From assembly GCF_026000375.1 (NCBI RefSeq), contig NZ_AP026708.1, positions 2,261,001-2,325,000 of the forward strand: 64,000 nucleotides of DNA, written 5' to 3'. The translations under genes and the position numbers were made by a program. The first letter of the stretch is position 1; each line of letters opens with the position of its first letter. Below are positions 16,587-24,873 of this stretch, in pieces. Source of the stretch: Pseudodesulfovibrio portus (GTDB lineage Bacteria; Desulfobacterota; Desulfovibrionia; Desulfovibrionales; Desulfovibrionaceae). The notes under the pieces are model-generated. The model saw only the letters and a list, made by a program, of their open reading frames with translations, searched no databases and had not been told where the DNA came from.

Positions 16587-17564
16587 GTGCTCACAAGATG
16601 TATTGTCTCGGTTTCCAAAAAAAATCCTGCCATTTTGCCGTTGTCCCTGGCCCTGGCCGCCGCCCTTCCGTATGCAGTGGAATTCGCCGACACCGGCAGC
16701 CTGCACATCTCCTACCAGATAGCCTTCGGCTTTTTCTGGCTGGTCGTCTCCCCCGTGCTGATCTGGTACGGCTACAGGTCCCTTGAATGGTTTTTGGAGT
16801 ACCTGAAGGATTTCATCGACCCGGATGCGCACGCGGCCCTGAGCGAAAAGACCTTTTCGGATATATTTTCCAGCAGGCACCTCTATTTTTCCTTTCCCCT
16901 CTTATTCGTGTTCACGTTTTTTGCGAAGCTGTACGCCGGGCACGCCGGTCTCGCGCCGGTGCTCCAGTGGGCGGTGGTCGTGCTGTTCGCCCTGTCCGGG
17001 TTCATGGCCGGGATCGGATTCTGGGGCATCTGGGTGATGGAGAAGCTGATACGGAGGATGTGCGGCCTCGACCTGAAGCTCGACCCGTTCTGCATCGACG
17101 GGTACGGCGGCCTGCTCTATGTGGGCCGCTTTCTGGTCATCGGTTCGGCCCTGTATTTTTCGGGCTCGATGTACATCCCGTTCGCGACCGAAGTCTTTGA
17201 TATGTTTTCCAAGGAAAACAGCGTGATAATCGCCTACATCAGCGTCTTTGCCTACATCGCGTTCGGGCTCGGCATGTATTTCAGGTCCATTCTCTACGTG
17301 CACGACAAGCTGCTTGCGGAAAAGATGCGCATCGACGACGATTCCCAGGAAGTCCTGTACCGGCTGCAGGAAGGGGTCATGAACGGGAACGACACCCCGT
17401 CCCTGGAACAGGTTGTCAGGCCGTATGTGTATTACGTGGTGCACCATTCCAGGATCAACGGCATGCGGACATTCCCGTATGACACCAAGTCGCTGATCGA
17501 GATAATCGCCACGGTGATGATTCCGGTCCTGATATTCACTTTCGAGCAACTGTTCAGGGGGTAG
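16587..17564 (+). CDS. Polytopic inner-membrane protein of unknown function
   Basis: 325 residues with a GTG start preceded by AAGGGGA at good spacing. About seven hydrophobic segments can be drawn, near residues 15-33, 42-62, 97-115, 123-150, 175-197, 210-232 and 303-322. A soluble loop between 232 and 300 is charged (LLAEKMRIDDDSQEVLYRL). It ends five bases before a flavoprotein gene, so the two form one unit, divergent from the exported-protein operon. No family recognised; a partner or acceptor role for the flavoprotein is possible but unproven. Confidence 0.75.
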   Translation: MLTRCIVSVSKKNPAILPLSLALAAALPYAVEFADTGSLHISYQIAFGFFWLVVSPVLIWYGYRSLEWFLEYLKDFIDPDAHAALSEKTFSDIFSSRHLYFSFPLLFVFTFFAKLYAGHAGLAPVLQWAVVVLFALSGFMAGIGFWGIWVMEKLIRRMCGLDLKLDPFCIDGYGGLLYVGRFLVIGSALYFSGSMYIPFATEVFDMFSKENSVIIAYISVFAYIAFGLGMYFRSILYVHDKLLAEKMRIDDDSQEVLYRLQEGVMNGNDTPSLEQVVRPYVYYVVHHSRINGMRTFPYDTKSLIEIIATVMIPVLIFTFEQLFRG

Positions 17565-17569
17565 GTCGC

Positions 17570-18730
17570 ATGGGATATGATTTCGAGGTGGCGGTCATCG
17601 GAGGCGGCCCGGCCGGAAGCTCCGCCGCCAGGCGGCTCGCCCGTGCCGGTGTTTCGGTCGTGCTCTTCGAGAAGCAGGCCATGCCCCGCAGGAAGGTCTG
17701 CGGCGGGGCCCTGTCCGAGCAGGCCATGAGCTACCTGGACTTCGAGCTGCCGCAGGAAGTGGTGGATTGGGAGTGTTACGGCGCGCGCGTGACCTACGGC
17801 GACAAGACGCTGGTGGAGCGCCTCGACGAGCGGATCGCCGTACTCGTCACCCGGTCCAGGTTCGACAAGCTGCTCGTGGATATGGCCCTGGAGGCCGGGG
17901 CGCAAGTGGTGTGGGAGGCGGTCGCCTCGCTGGATGAGGGAGAGCGGGGAGTTGCCGTGAAAACGGCTTCCGGCGCATCGTTCACCGTCCGCCGGTGCAT
18001 CATCTGCGCGGGGGCGAACTCCCGGTTCATCCCGAAGGTCCGGCCCCGCGACGGCGTTTACGGGGAAGGCATCTGCATGGAGGGGGAGGTGGATCGCCTG
18101 TCCCCGGACCCGTTCGCCCACCTCGAGGGATTGATCGACATCTATTTCGGCGTGGCCGGCTACGGCTACGGGTGGGTCTTCCATCACGGCACCTATTATT
18201 CGGTCGGCGTGGGCGGCTTGCGGGCCAAGTTCCCGAATCCCGCCAAGGCGCTGGAGGAGTTCACGGCCCGGATCGGCCTGGCGGGCAGGCTGCGGGACGT
18301 GAAGGGCCACCCCATTCCGCGCGGCGGCCTGGACAGGCGGCTGGGCAAGGGCAGCCTGCTCCTGGCCGGGGACTCCGCCGGGTTCGTGGACCCGTTCTAC
18401 GGTGAGGGGTTGGCCTATGCCATCCGTTCCGGCCAGCTCGCCGCCGAGGCGATAGTCGGGAATTCCCGCACCGACATGATGCACGAAGACTACCGGCGCA
18501 CCACCAAGGCGGAGTTCAGCGCCAATCTCGAATATTCCCTGCTGTTTTCCAAGGTCATGTACACCCTGCCCAAGCTGTTCCTGAACACCCTGGTTTCGGA
18601 TGAGAAGGCCCTGCGGCGGTATCTCTATGTCCCGCTGAACAAGTTGTCGTACAAAGAGTACCTGACGTGGCTCGTGCCGAGGCTGCCCGTGTTCTGGGCC
18701 AGGCGGATTTTCGAGCTGATGCTGCCCTGA
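17570..18730 (+). CDS. Geranylgeranyl-reductase-family FAD oxidoreductase
   Basis: 386 residues. The N-terminal Rossmann motif is VAVIGGGPAGSSAARRLARAG with the acidic end of the second strand at VVLFEK. CGGALSEQA is the conserved Cys-containing segment of this family. The second FAD motif is LLAGDSAGFVDPFYGEGL near residues 263-280. Family members reduce isoprenoid double bonds (archaeal lipids, chlorophyll side chain, quinones) or act as related flavin monooxygenase-like enzymes. Coupling to the polytopic membrane protein five bases upstream suggests a lipid or quinone substrate (inference). Its stop is eight bases from the convergent fliQ stop. Confidence 0.85.
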   Translation: MGYDFEVAVIGGGPAGSSAARRLARAGVSVVLFEKQAMPRRKVCGGALSEQAMSYLDFELPQEVVDWECYGARVTYGDKTLVERLDERIAVLVTRSRFDKLLVDMALEAGAQVVWEAVASLDEGERGVAVKTASGASFTVRRCIICAGANSRFIPKVRPRDGVYGEGICMEGEVDRLSPDPFAHLEGLIDIYFGVAGYGYGWVFHHGTYYSVGVGGLRAKFPNPAKALEEFTARIGLAGRLRDVKGHPIPRGGLDRRLGKGSLLLAGDSAGFVDPFYGEGLAYAIRSGQLAAEAIVGNSRTDMMHEDYRRTTKAEFSANLEYSLLFSKVMYTLPKLFLNTLVSDEKALRRYLYVPLNKLSYKEYLTWLVPRLPVFWARRIFELMLP

Positions 18731-18738
18731 GGGCGCAC

Positions 18739-19008
18739 CTATCGGATGTAGTTGGGCAGGTTGAGGAAGAGGTTGGTGGTGTACGAGGTCATCTTGTCCA
18801 TGATCCATGGGAACGAGATGAGCAGGGCCAGAAAGATGGCGATGATCTTGGGAACCATGGTCAGGGTCATTTCCTGAATCTGGGTGGCGGCCTGGAGCAC
18901 GGAAATGAAGATACCCACGGCCATGCCGATGCCGAGCATGGGCAGGGCTATGGTCAGGGTCATTTCGATTGCCTGACGGGCAAATCCTACAACGAATTCG
19001 GGGGTCAT
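18739..19008 (-). CDS. fliQ: Flagellar export gate protein FliQ
   Basis: 89 residues, the usual FliQ length. Two transmembrane helices are visible: ALPMLGIGMAVGIFISVLQAAT (with TQIQEMTL following) and the later MVPKIIAIFLALLISFPWIM. FliQ is a helical-hairpin subunit of the FliPQR export gate inside the basal body. It is the last gene of the minus-strand motor/export operon here. fliR and flhB are not seen next to it in this window. Confidence 0.95.
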   Translation of the reverse strand: MTPEFVVGFARQAIEMTLTIALPMLGIGMAVGIFISVLQAATQIQEMTLTMVPKIIAIFLALLISFPWIMDKMTSYTTNLFLNLPNYIR

Positions 19009-19046
19009 CGGATACTATACTCCCTGGGTAAAGACCGTGCGCATGG

Positions 19047-19814
19047 TCACTGGAACGTGTTGACCAGCGAACCCACCAGCAGGTTCCAGCCGTCGATGAG
19101 GATGAACAGGAGAATCTTGAACGGCAGCGAGATCATGACCGGCGGCAGCATCATCATGCCCATGGCCAGCAGGATGGAGGCCACCACCATGTCCAGGATG
19201 AGGAACGGGATGTATATCAGAAAGCCGATGGTGAAGCCGGTCTTGAGTTCGGAGATGGTGTAGGCCGCGATCAGCATGATGGTGGAGACTTCTTCCTTGT
19301 TCTCCGGGCGCGGTTCCTTGGTTATGGAATAGAAAATGGACAGGTCCTTTTCGCGGGTATGCTTGAACATGAACTCGCGGATGGGCACCTGCGCCCTGTC
19401 CAGGGCCTCGGTGAAATTGATGTCCTCCGCCATGTAGGGCTGGATGGCGGTGTCGTTGACCGTCTTGCCCACCGGATACATGATGACCATGGTCATGAAG
19501 ATGGCCAGCCCGGCCATGATCTGGTTGGGCGGCATCTGCTGGGTGCCCATGGCCTGCCGGATGAAGTGGAAGACGATGATGATCCGGGTGAACGAGGTCA
19601 TGGTCAGCATGATGGCCGGAGCCATGGACAGGACGGTCAGCAGGAACAGAATCTCCAGCAGGGTGGAGACCTCCGTCGGATCGGCCTGACCGGCGGCCAG
19701 CTCCATGGTCAGCTTGGGGATGGTCGGTGCCTGGGCGCACGCCAGGGCTGGGAGCAGGACTCCTGCCAGGACGAGCAGAAGGACGGTCAGGGATCGGCTG
19801 CCGCTAGTCCGCAT
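19047..19814 (-). CDS. fliP: Flagellar export gate protein FliP
   Basis: 255 residues. A signal peptide at 1-28 (LLLVLAGVLLPALACAQA) is normal for FliP. Hallmarks are SMAPAIMLTMTSFTRIIIV, GTQQMPPNQI, KTGFTIGFLIYIPFLILDMV and the C-terminal LVGSLVNTF. FliP forms the pentameric core of the type III export gate. The ATG lies inside the fliO end (ATGCGGACTAG), an 11-base overlap. Confidence 0.96.
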   Translation of the reverse strand: MRTSGSRSLTVLLLVLAGVLLPALACAQAPTIPKLTMELAAGQADPTEVSTLLEILFLLTVLSMAPAIMLTMTSFTRIIIVFHFIRQAMGTQQMPPNQIMAGLAIFMTMVIMYPVGKTVNDTAIQPYMAEDINFTEALDRAQVPIREFMFKHTREKDLSIFYSITKEPRPENKEEVSTIMLIAAYTISELKTGFTIGFLIYIPFLILDMVVASILLAMGMMMLPPVMISLPFKILLFILIDGWNLLVGSLVNTFQ

Positions 19815-20190
19815 CGGTGGAGCCCCTTTTCAGTATGGCCGCGAAGCCGGCGGACGGCGAGGGGGATGCTTCCTCCTCGCGGGCCTCCTCTTCGGCCAGC
19901 AGGGTGACCTGGTGTTCGGTCACGCCCAGCACCATGTCCCGGTCCCGGTAGCGGACCACGGCCACGGACTGGCGGTTGCCCAGCATGAGGCGGCTGACCA
20001 GCCTGGGCCCTCCTTTCCCGCTCGACAGCGAACCCGGCATGCCGAACCGCTTGAGCAGCCAGAATGCCAGGAGAATGGCGGCCAGCAGCAGGAACAGGTA
20101 TCCCGCCGTGGTCAGGATGGCCGTGCCGGAATCCACCGGGGGAAGCTGCACGGGTGCAGCGCCCGTGGTTGCAGCCGTGGTGCTATCCAA
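19804..20190 (-). CDS. fliO: Flagellar biosynthesis protein FliO
   Basis: 128 residues. A short periplasmic N-terminus is followed by a single transmembrane helix (YLFLLLAAILLAFWLLKRF, about residues 32-50). A cytoplasmic FliO/FliZ-type domain follows, with LMLGNRQSVAVVRYRDRDMVLGV. FliO is a chaperone for FliP assembly. Its start overlaps the fliN end by eight bases and its end overlaps fliP, as expected of the fliN-fliO-fliP-fliQ order. Confidence 0.88.
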   Translation of the reverse strand: MDSTTAATTGAAPVQLPPVDSGTAILTTAGYLFLLLAAILLAFWLLKRFGMPGSLSSGKGGPRLVSRLMLGNRQSVAVVRYRDRDMVLGVTEHQVTLLAEEEAREEEASPSPSAGFAAILKRGSTDAD

Positions 20191-20755
20191 GTTGCTTCAC
20201 CCGCTCGATGGGACTGATGATATCCGTCAGCCGGATACCGAATTTTTCGTTGATGACGACCGCTTCGCCCCGGGCGACCAGCTTGCCGTTGACGTAGATT
20301 TCCAGCGGTTCGCCCGCCAGCTTGTTCAGCTCGACCACGGACCCCTGGCCGAGTTGCAGCAGCTCGTTGATCAGGAGCTTGGTGCGGCCGAGTTCGGCGG
20401 ACACTTCCAGGGGAATGTCCAGGATGAAGTCCAGGTCCCGTTTGCCGCCCGAGCCGCCGGACTTGGCTTCGGCCCCCATGTCGGGCAGGTCGTAGTCGTG
20501 CGTCTGGGTGGACAGGAATTCCTGTTCCTTCTCGTGCTTGAGTTCGTCCTGTTCGGTCTCGGCAAGGGCTGCGGCCCATTCGTCGGCCAGGGCTTCGTCG
20601 TCCTGGCCCAGGTCCGCGCTGCCGGCCTCGGACGGGTCGCCCACGTCTTCCAGGCCCCCGAGCGGATCGTCCGGGTCCATGCCGCCTTCCGCGTCGCCGG
20701 TTTCTATCAGGGCGTCGGCCCATTCCTGTGCAAGTTTATCCTGATCGTCAGCCAT
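20183..20755 (-). CDS. fliN: Flagellar motor switch protein FliN
   Basis: 190 residues from MADDQDK, with GAGGTAAG upstream; an open extension to 20800 is rejected. The first 105 residues are acidic and unstructured in composition (DDPLGGLEDVGDPSEAGSADL), longer than in E. coli FliN. The C-terminal SpoA/CheC-like domain begins about LDFILDIPLEVSAELGR and includes LGQGSVVELNKLAGEPLEIY and GKLVARGEAVVINEKFGIRL. FliN forms the lower C-ring and binds export ATPase components. Confidence 0.93.
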   Translation of the reverse strand: MADDQDKLAQEWADALIETGDAEGGMDPDDPLGGLEDVGDPSEAGSADLGQDDEALADEWAAALAETEQDELKHEKEQEFLSTQTHDYDLPDMGAEAKSGGSGGKRDLDFILDIPLEVSAELGRTKLLINELLQLGQGSVVELNKLAGEPLEIYVNGKLVARGEAVVINEKFGIRLTDIISPIERVKQLG

Positions 20756-20839
20756 GTCGCTTACCTCGCGAAAATAGGTGTTCACCATGCGGACCGTCAA
20801 AAACCGGGACGGCCCGAAGCGGATTTTGCAAGAAGCGTG

Positions 20840-21340
20840 CTACTGGATAACCATTTCCGTGATGTAGACCCTGAGAACCGAGCCGTTGCCCACGATCTGG
20901 TTGAGACGATCCGCGATTTCCTGCTTGAGCTCGACCTTGGCCTTCATGGTGGAAAGGGAGTCGTAGGTCTTGCTGGAGAGGAGCAGGAGCAGGGTGTCCT
21001 TGACCTTGGCCTCGTGTTTGGTCAGGGCGGCTGCCGCCTCCTCGTCCCGGACCTCCACTTCCACGCCGAGCTTCAGGTAGCGGCGGCCCAATGGATCGGC
21101 CAGGTTGACCAGGAACGTGGGCAGCGGGACCAGTTGTCCCTCCAGGTCCTCGAGCGCTTCGCCGCCCGCCCCGTCCTGGGCCGCTTCCTCGCCGGCCGCG
21201 TCGTCGGACGAGGCAAAGAACATGGTATACCCGAAGTATCCGCCAACGCCGAGGGCTATGAGCGCCACGGCGATGATGATCCACTTCAGCATTCCGCCTT
21301 TCTTTTTCCCTTTTTCCTGTACAAGTTCTTCGTCAGCCAT
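20840..21340 (-). CDS. fliL: Flagellar basal-body protein FliL
   Basis: 166 residues from the ATG preceded by AGGTGG; a GTG three codons upstream is in frame but not chosen. A basic cytoplasmic N-terminus (GKKKGGMLK) is followed by one transmembrane helix (IIIAVALIALGVGGYFGYTMFF) and a periplasmic FliL domain with FLVNLADPLGRRYLKLGVEVEV and the C-terminal VYITEMVIQ. FliL rings surround stator units and support torque. It lies between fliN and the motB genes. Confidence 0.92.
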   Translation of the reverse strand: MADEELVQEKGKKKGGMLKWIIIAVALIALGVGGYFGYTMFFASSDDAAGEEAAQDGAGGEALEDLEGQLVPLPTFLVNLADPLGRRYLKLGVEVEVRDEEAAAALTKHEAKVKDTLLLLLSSKTYDSLSTMKAKVELKQEIADRLNQIVGNGSVLRVYITEMVIQ

Positions 21341-21427
21341 GGCGGCCACCTTTCTTTTTTACGTTGCACACCCTATATCGCCATTCGGCCCATTTTTCCA
21401 GACAAAGTTTAGACTCGAGCCCGCGCC

Positions 21428-22159
21428 CTATTGGTATCCCCCGATGGGGCGCGCGGTCTTGAGCAGGATTTCCACCCGCCTGTTCTTGGGCGAGTCCTCC
21501 ACGGGACGGCCCAGTTCGTCCACCACCGGGAAGTGGTCTCCGTAGGCGGACAGGGTGAACCGCTTGTTGGGCACCCCCAGCTCCACCAGGTAGGAGAGCA
21601 CGGCCAGGGCCCGGTCTCCCGAAAGTTCGTACATGTCCTCGACGACCTCGGCACGGGCCGTGTGCCCGGCCACGTTGATGGGGGCCTCGGTCTGGGTCAT
21701 CATGGGCACCAGCCTGCCGATGAGGAACCGGCCGTTGTCGGACAACCGGCTCCCTCCCGGCTCGAAGAGTATGTCGCTGGTGAAGACCAGGGCCACGCCG
21801 TTTTGCCGGGCGAGCACGTCCAGGTTTTCGTAGAGCGTGGACTTGTCCATCTCGTCGGGCAGGGTGTCGTCCGGGAAGAGGAGGTCCTTGATGCGGTCCG
21901 CCTTGTCGAGCACCTCCCACGGTTTCTCCATCAGCTCCACCACCATCCGGTCCTTGACGTTGACCCGGCCCGAGCCGCGCTTGTCGAGCAGGCCGAGGTC
22001 CGCAGTGGTCAGGGTGACGGTGGTCAGGATGGCGTTGTCCATGGACGCCATGGTCAAAAGCAGCACGAAAAAGGTGAGCAGCAGCGTCATCAGGTCCGAG
22101 AACGTGACCAGCCACAGGGCCAGGGGCGGACAGGTTTCCTTTTTCTTCTTCTTGCCCAT
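21428..22159 (-). CDS. MotB-type stator protein, second of two in tandem
   Basis: 243 residues. A basic N-terminus (MGKKKKKE) is followed by a transmembrane helix with the proton-channel Asp in TFSDLMTLLLTFFVLLL, then a linker and an OmpA-like peptidoglycan-binding domain (NVAGHTARAEVVEDMYELSG, LSAYGDHFPVV, NRRVEILLK). It starts two bases after the end of a second MotB-like gene, so both are expressed together with motA. Which of the two pairs with MotA in stators cannot be told from sequence. Confidence 0.92.
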   Translation of the reverse strand: MGKKKKKETCPPLALWLVTFSDLMTLLLTFFVLLLTMASMDNAILTTVTLTTADLGLLDKRGSGRVNVKDRMVVELMEKPWEVLDKADRIKDLLFPDDTLPDEMDKSTLYENLDVLARQNGVALVFTSDILFEPGGSRLSDNGRFLIGRLVPMMTQTEAPINVAGHTARAEVVEDMYELSGDRALAVLSYLVELGVPNKRFTLSAYGDHFPVVDELGRPVEDSPKNRRVEILLKTARPIGGYQ

Positions 22160-22161
22160 GG

Positions 22162-22980
22162 CTACCGCAGCTCCTCGGGCGTGGAAACGTCGAACTCGAA
22201 GCCGTCGACGCTGAGTACGTCCCTGCGGATCTCCTGATCAGGCAGGGTCTCGATTATCCGGTCGCCCAGCCCGCTGGACCGCTTGTCCAACACGATGTCC
22301 ACGCGGCGGTTGCGGCTCCGGTTCTCGGGCGTGTTCTGCGGATAATGGGGCCGGAATTTTCCGAACGCCTCCATCATGAGCATGTCCGGCGGGAGGCCGT
22401 TGTCCAGGAGATAGGAATACAGGGCCAGGGTGCGGTGCAGGGAGAGCTTCCAGGACAGGTCGGGATTTTCCTCGTCCTGCCCGGGCAGGTAGTTGCGGCC
22501 GAACTCGTCGCGCAGTTCCGAGGTGTGCCCGGCCAGGAGCAGGGGGTAGCGCACCTGCCTGAGCAGAGGCAGGAACCCGTCGATGGTGGCCCTTCCCCGG
22601 TCGGACAGGGTGGTGGTGTCGGGCTCGAAAAGCAGGCTGGCGTCGATGGACAGAATCTGGACGAACCGGTTGGAACTGAAATTGATGTCGTCGTCCACGT
22701 TCTCCCACTTCAGCGCCTTGAGCGGCTCCAGGTCGCCGGTGTCCATGGGGCCGGGCTCAACGGTCTTCTTGGTGTCCTTTTTGGAGTAGAGCTCGTAGCT
22801 CTCCTTGTTGAAGCCGAAGGTGCCGATGATGGAGCCGAGCGCCACCAGCTTGCGCCGCTGGTCGATGGTGGCCATGGACACGAGCAGGATGAAGAATGTC
22901 AGCATCAACGTCATGACGTCGGCGAACGTGACCATCCACGGGGGGATCTCTTCGCAGTCGAGTTTTCTCTTTTTGGCCAT
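22162..22980 (-). CDS. motB: MotB-type stator protein, first of two in tandem
   Basis: 272 residues. MAKKRKLD is followed by a transmembrane helix with Asp in TFADVMTLMLTFFILLV, a linker carrying a Lys/Asp-rich stretch (YSKKDTKKTVEPGPMD), and a C-terminal OmpA/MotB domain (LLAGHTSELRDEFGRNYLPG, MEAFGKFRPHYPQNTPENRS, NRRVDIVLDK). It follows motA by 18 bases, the canonical motA-motB order. Confidence 0.93.
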   Translation of the reverse strand: MAKKRKLDCEEIPPWMVTFADVMTLMLTFFILLVSMATIDQRRKLVALGSIIGTFGFNKESYELYSKKDTKKTVEPGPMDTGDLEPLKALKWENVDDDINFSSNRFVQILSIDASLLFEPDTTTLSDRGRATIDGFLPLLRQVRYPLLLAGHTSELRDEFGRNYLPGQDEENPDLSWKLSLHRTLALYSYLLDNGLPPDMLMMEAFGKFRPHYPQNTPENRSRNRRVDIVLDKRSSGLGDRIIETLPDQEIRRDVLSVDGFEFDVSTPEELR

Positions 22981-22998
22981 GACGCGCCCCTTCCGAGG

Positions 22999-23763
22999 TT
23001 ACTGGTCGGACATTATCCGGTCCTTGGGCGGCAGATAGCTGTTCAGCTTTTCCTCGATGATGCGAGGGTTCTCGCCCTTGGAGATGGACAGGATGCCCTC
23101 CATGATCATTTCGCGCAGCAGGACTTCCTCCTTGCTTCGCGCCTTGAGCTTGCCGGACATGGGGTTGAGGACGAGGTTGGCCAGGATGGCGCCGTACAGG
23201 GTGGTGAGCAGGGCCACGGCCATGGCCGGGCCGATGGAGGACGGATCGGACATGGTCTGGAGCATCTGCACCAGGCCGATGACGGTGCCGATCATGCCCA
23301 TGGCCGGGGCCAGGGTGCCCAGCGCTGCGACCACGTCCGCGCCGGTGGAGTGCCGCTCGGCCAGGTAGGATATCTCGGTCTCCAGGATTTCCTGGATGGT
23401 CTGCGGTTCCAGGCCGTCGACCGTGAGCTGCAGCCCCTTGCGCATGTAGTCGTCGTCTATTTCCTTGATCAGCGGCTCCAGGGAGAGGATGCCTTCGCGG
23501 CGGGCGCGGTTGGCGTATTCCTTGAAGCGCTCGATGACGTCGGCGGGTGCTTCCAGGCTGGAAAAGAAGGTGTTCTTGATGACGCCGACCACGCCGATGA
23601 CGTAGTTCATGGGGTAGTTGACCAGCCCCGCGCCGATGGTGCCGCCCACGACGATGAGGAGTGACGGCACGGAAACGAAGATGATCAGGCTGGAGCCGGT
23701 CATGATGGCCGACAGCACAAGCCCGAAGGAGAGGACAATCCCGATTACGGTCCCTAGATCCAT
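22999..23763 (-). CDS. motA: Flagellar stator protein MotA
   Basis: 254 residues, the PomA/MotA length. There are four hydrophobic segments. The cytoplasmic charged loop reads EYANRARREGILSLEPLIKE. The third/fourth helix block LGTLAPAMGMIGTVIGLVQML contains the conserved channel proline. GPAMAVALLTTLYGAILANLV follows. It forms the ion-conducting stator with MotB, and residues alone do not settle H+ versus Na+. It is preceded at 19 bases by the yggS-type gene and followed by two motB genes. Confidence 0.94.
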   Translation of the reverse strand: MDLGTVIGIVLSFGLVLSAIMTGSSLIIFVSVPSLLIVVGGTIGAGLVNYPMNYVIGVVGVIKNTFFSSLEAPADVIERFKEYANRARREGILSLEPLIKEIDDDYMRKGLQLTVDGLEPQTIQEILETEISYLAERHSTGADVVAALGTLAPAMGMIGTVIGLVQMLQTMSDPSSIGPAMAVALLTTLYGAILANLVLNPMSGKLKARSKEEVLLREMIMEGILSISKGENPRIIEEKLNSYLPPKDRIMSDQ

Positions 23764-23782
23764 ACCGTTCCCTTTCTCCTGC

Positions 23783-24487
23783 CTATCTCGGAGGTCGCAC
23801 CCCGAAAATCCGTGTTCCTATCCGCACCATGGTCGCCCCTTCCTGCACGGCCGGGACAAAGTCCCCGGTCATGCCCATGGACAGGTGCGGCAGGCGTGAA
23901 CCGAGCTGTTTTTCCAGCTCATCCCTCAGCTGCCTGAGCCGGGAAAAAACAGGCCTGGCCCGTTCCGGCTCGTCGAAAAACGGCGGCATCGTCATCAAAC
24001 CGACGACCCGCACTCCCGCAAGCCCCATGATCTCGTTGGCCAGTTGGGGCAATGAATCTACTGTGATTCCGGACTTTTGCGTTTCTCCCGCAATGTTCAC
24101 CTGAATCAGGATGTCCTGAACCACGCCAAGGCTTTCCGCCTTTTTATGCAATGCCTGGGCCAGCTTACGCGAATCCACGCTGTGCACGAGCGCGAAATTC
24201 CCGGCCACGAATTTGGCCTTGTTGGACTGCAACCCCCCGATGAAGTGGAAGTTGACGTCCAGGTCGGCCAGTTCCTCCAGTTTGCCCAGCGCCTCCTGGA
24301 CATAGTTCTCGCCGAAGTCCGCCTGCCCGGTCTCGGCCAGGGCCCGGATGTCGGAGGCAGGGTGCAGCTTGGACACGGCCACCAGGGTCACGTCTTCGGG
24401 CTTGCGTCCCGCTTCCCTGGCGGCGTCGGCCAGGGCTTCGCGCACCTCGGCGGCGCGCTGGGCCAATTCCTGTTTGCGATCATTCAT
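23783..24487 (-). CDS. YggS/PROSC-family pyridoxal-phosphate homeostasis protein
   Basis: 234 residues with a single TIM-barrel alanine-racemase N-terminal-like fold. The PLP lysine is Lys40 in VTLVAVSKLHPAS. Other family blocks are FGENYVQEALGK, FHFIGGLQSNKAK, LSMGMTGDFVPAVQEGATMV and RIGTRIFG. The protein buffers free PLP in the cytosol and shows no known catalysis. It heads the motor operon by position, with only 19 bases to motA. Co-transcription with flagellar genes is probably incidental. Confidence 0.93.
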   Translation of the reverse strand: MNDRKQELAQRAAEVREALADAAREAGRKPEDVTLVAVSKLHPASDIRALAETGQADFGENYVQEALGKLEELADLDVNFHFIGGLQSNKAKFVAGNFALVHSVDSRKLAQALHKKAESLGVVQDILIQVNIAGETQKSGITVDSLPQLANEIMGLAGVRVVGLMTMPPFFDEPERARPVFSRLRQLRDELEKQLGSRLPHLSMGMTGDFVPAVQEGATMVRIGTRIFGVRPPR

Positions 24488-24749
24488 AACATATCCGAAT
24501 ACCGGGCCTTATGCTCGTTCTGTCTTATCGGCCCGATCTTTATTTAGTTTAATGAATTAATGATGTTTTTTCCATTCCCCATCCACAGGTACGGGTATAC
24601 CACGATTACCCGTCCCGTAACCACTCGATTTTTCGGTCAAAGTGCCCGTTCCGGCAAAAGCGCAGTCTTCTCAAAACCTTATGTCTAGATTTAGTCTACA
24701 AATGATTGGCCGGGCCAAAATCAAGGCGCACAGCCCAAGCAGGCGCGCC

Positions 24750-24868
24750 CCCCGCCGAAGGCGGCACAAAAAGTTTGGGAAGGAAGAGGGGATGGGGTCC
24801 GGGGAAGGGGAGAGGGACAACCCTTTTCAAAGGGTTTCCTTCTCCCCTTCCCCGGCCGCCGGAGGCAT
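24750..24868 (+). repeat. C/G-rich hairpin repeat, copy 3
   Basis: The block order is the same as at 2246-2355: AAAAAGTTTGGGAA, GGGGATGGGGTCCGGGGAAGG, GGGACAACCCTTTTCAAAGG, then TTCTCCCCTTCCCCGGCCGC and CGGAGGCATCC. It ends six bases before the stop of the minus-strand HD-domain gene and may form that gene's terminator. The rest of the 386-base gap (24488-24749) is AT-richer near yggS (TTTATTTAGTTTAATGAATTAATG) and probably holds the yggS promoter, but I see no clear -35/-10 pair. Confidence 0.65.
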
Positions 24869-24873
24869 CCAGC

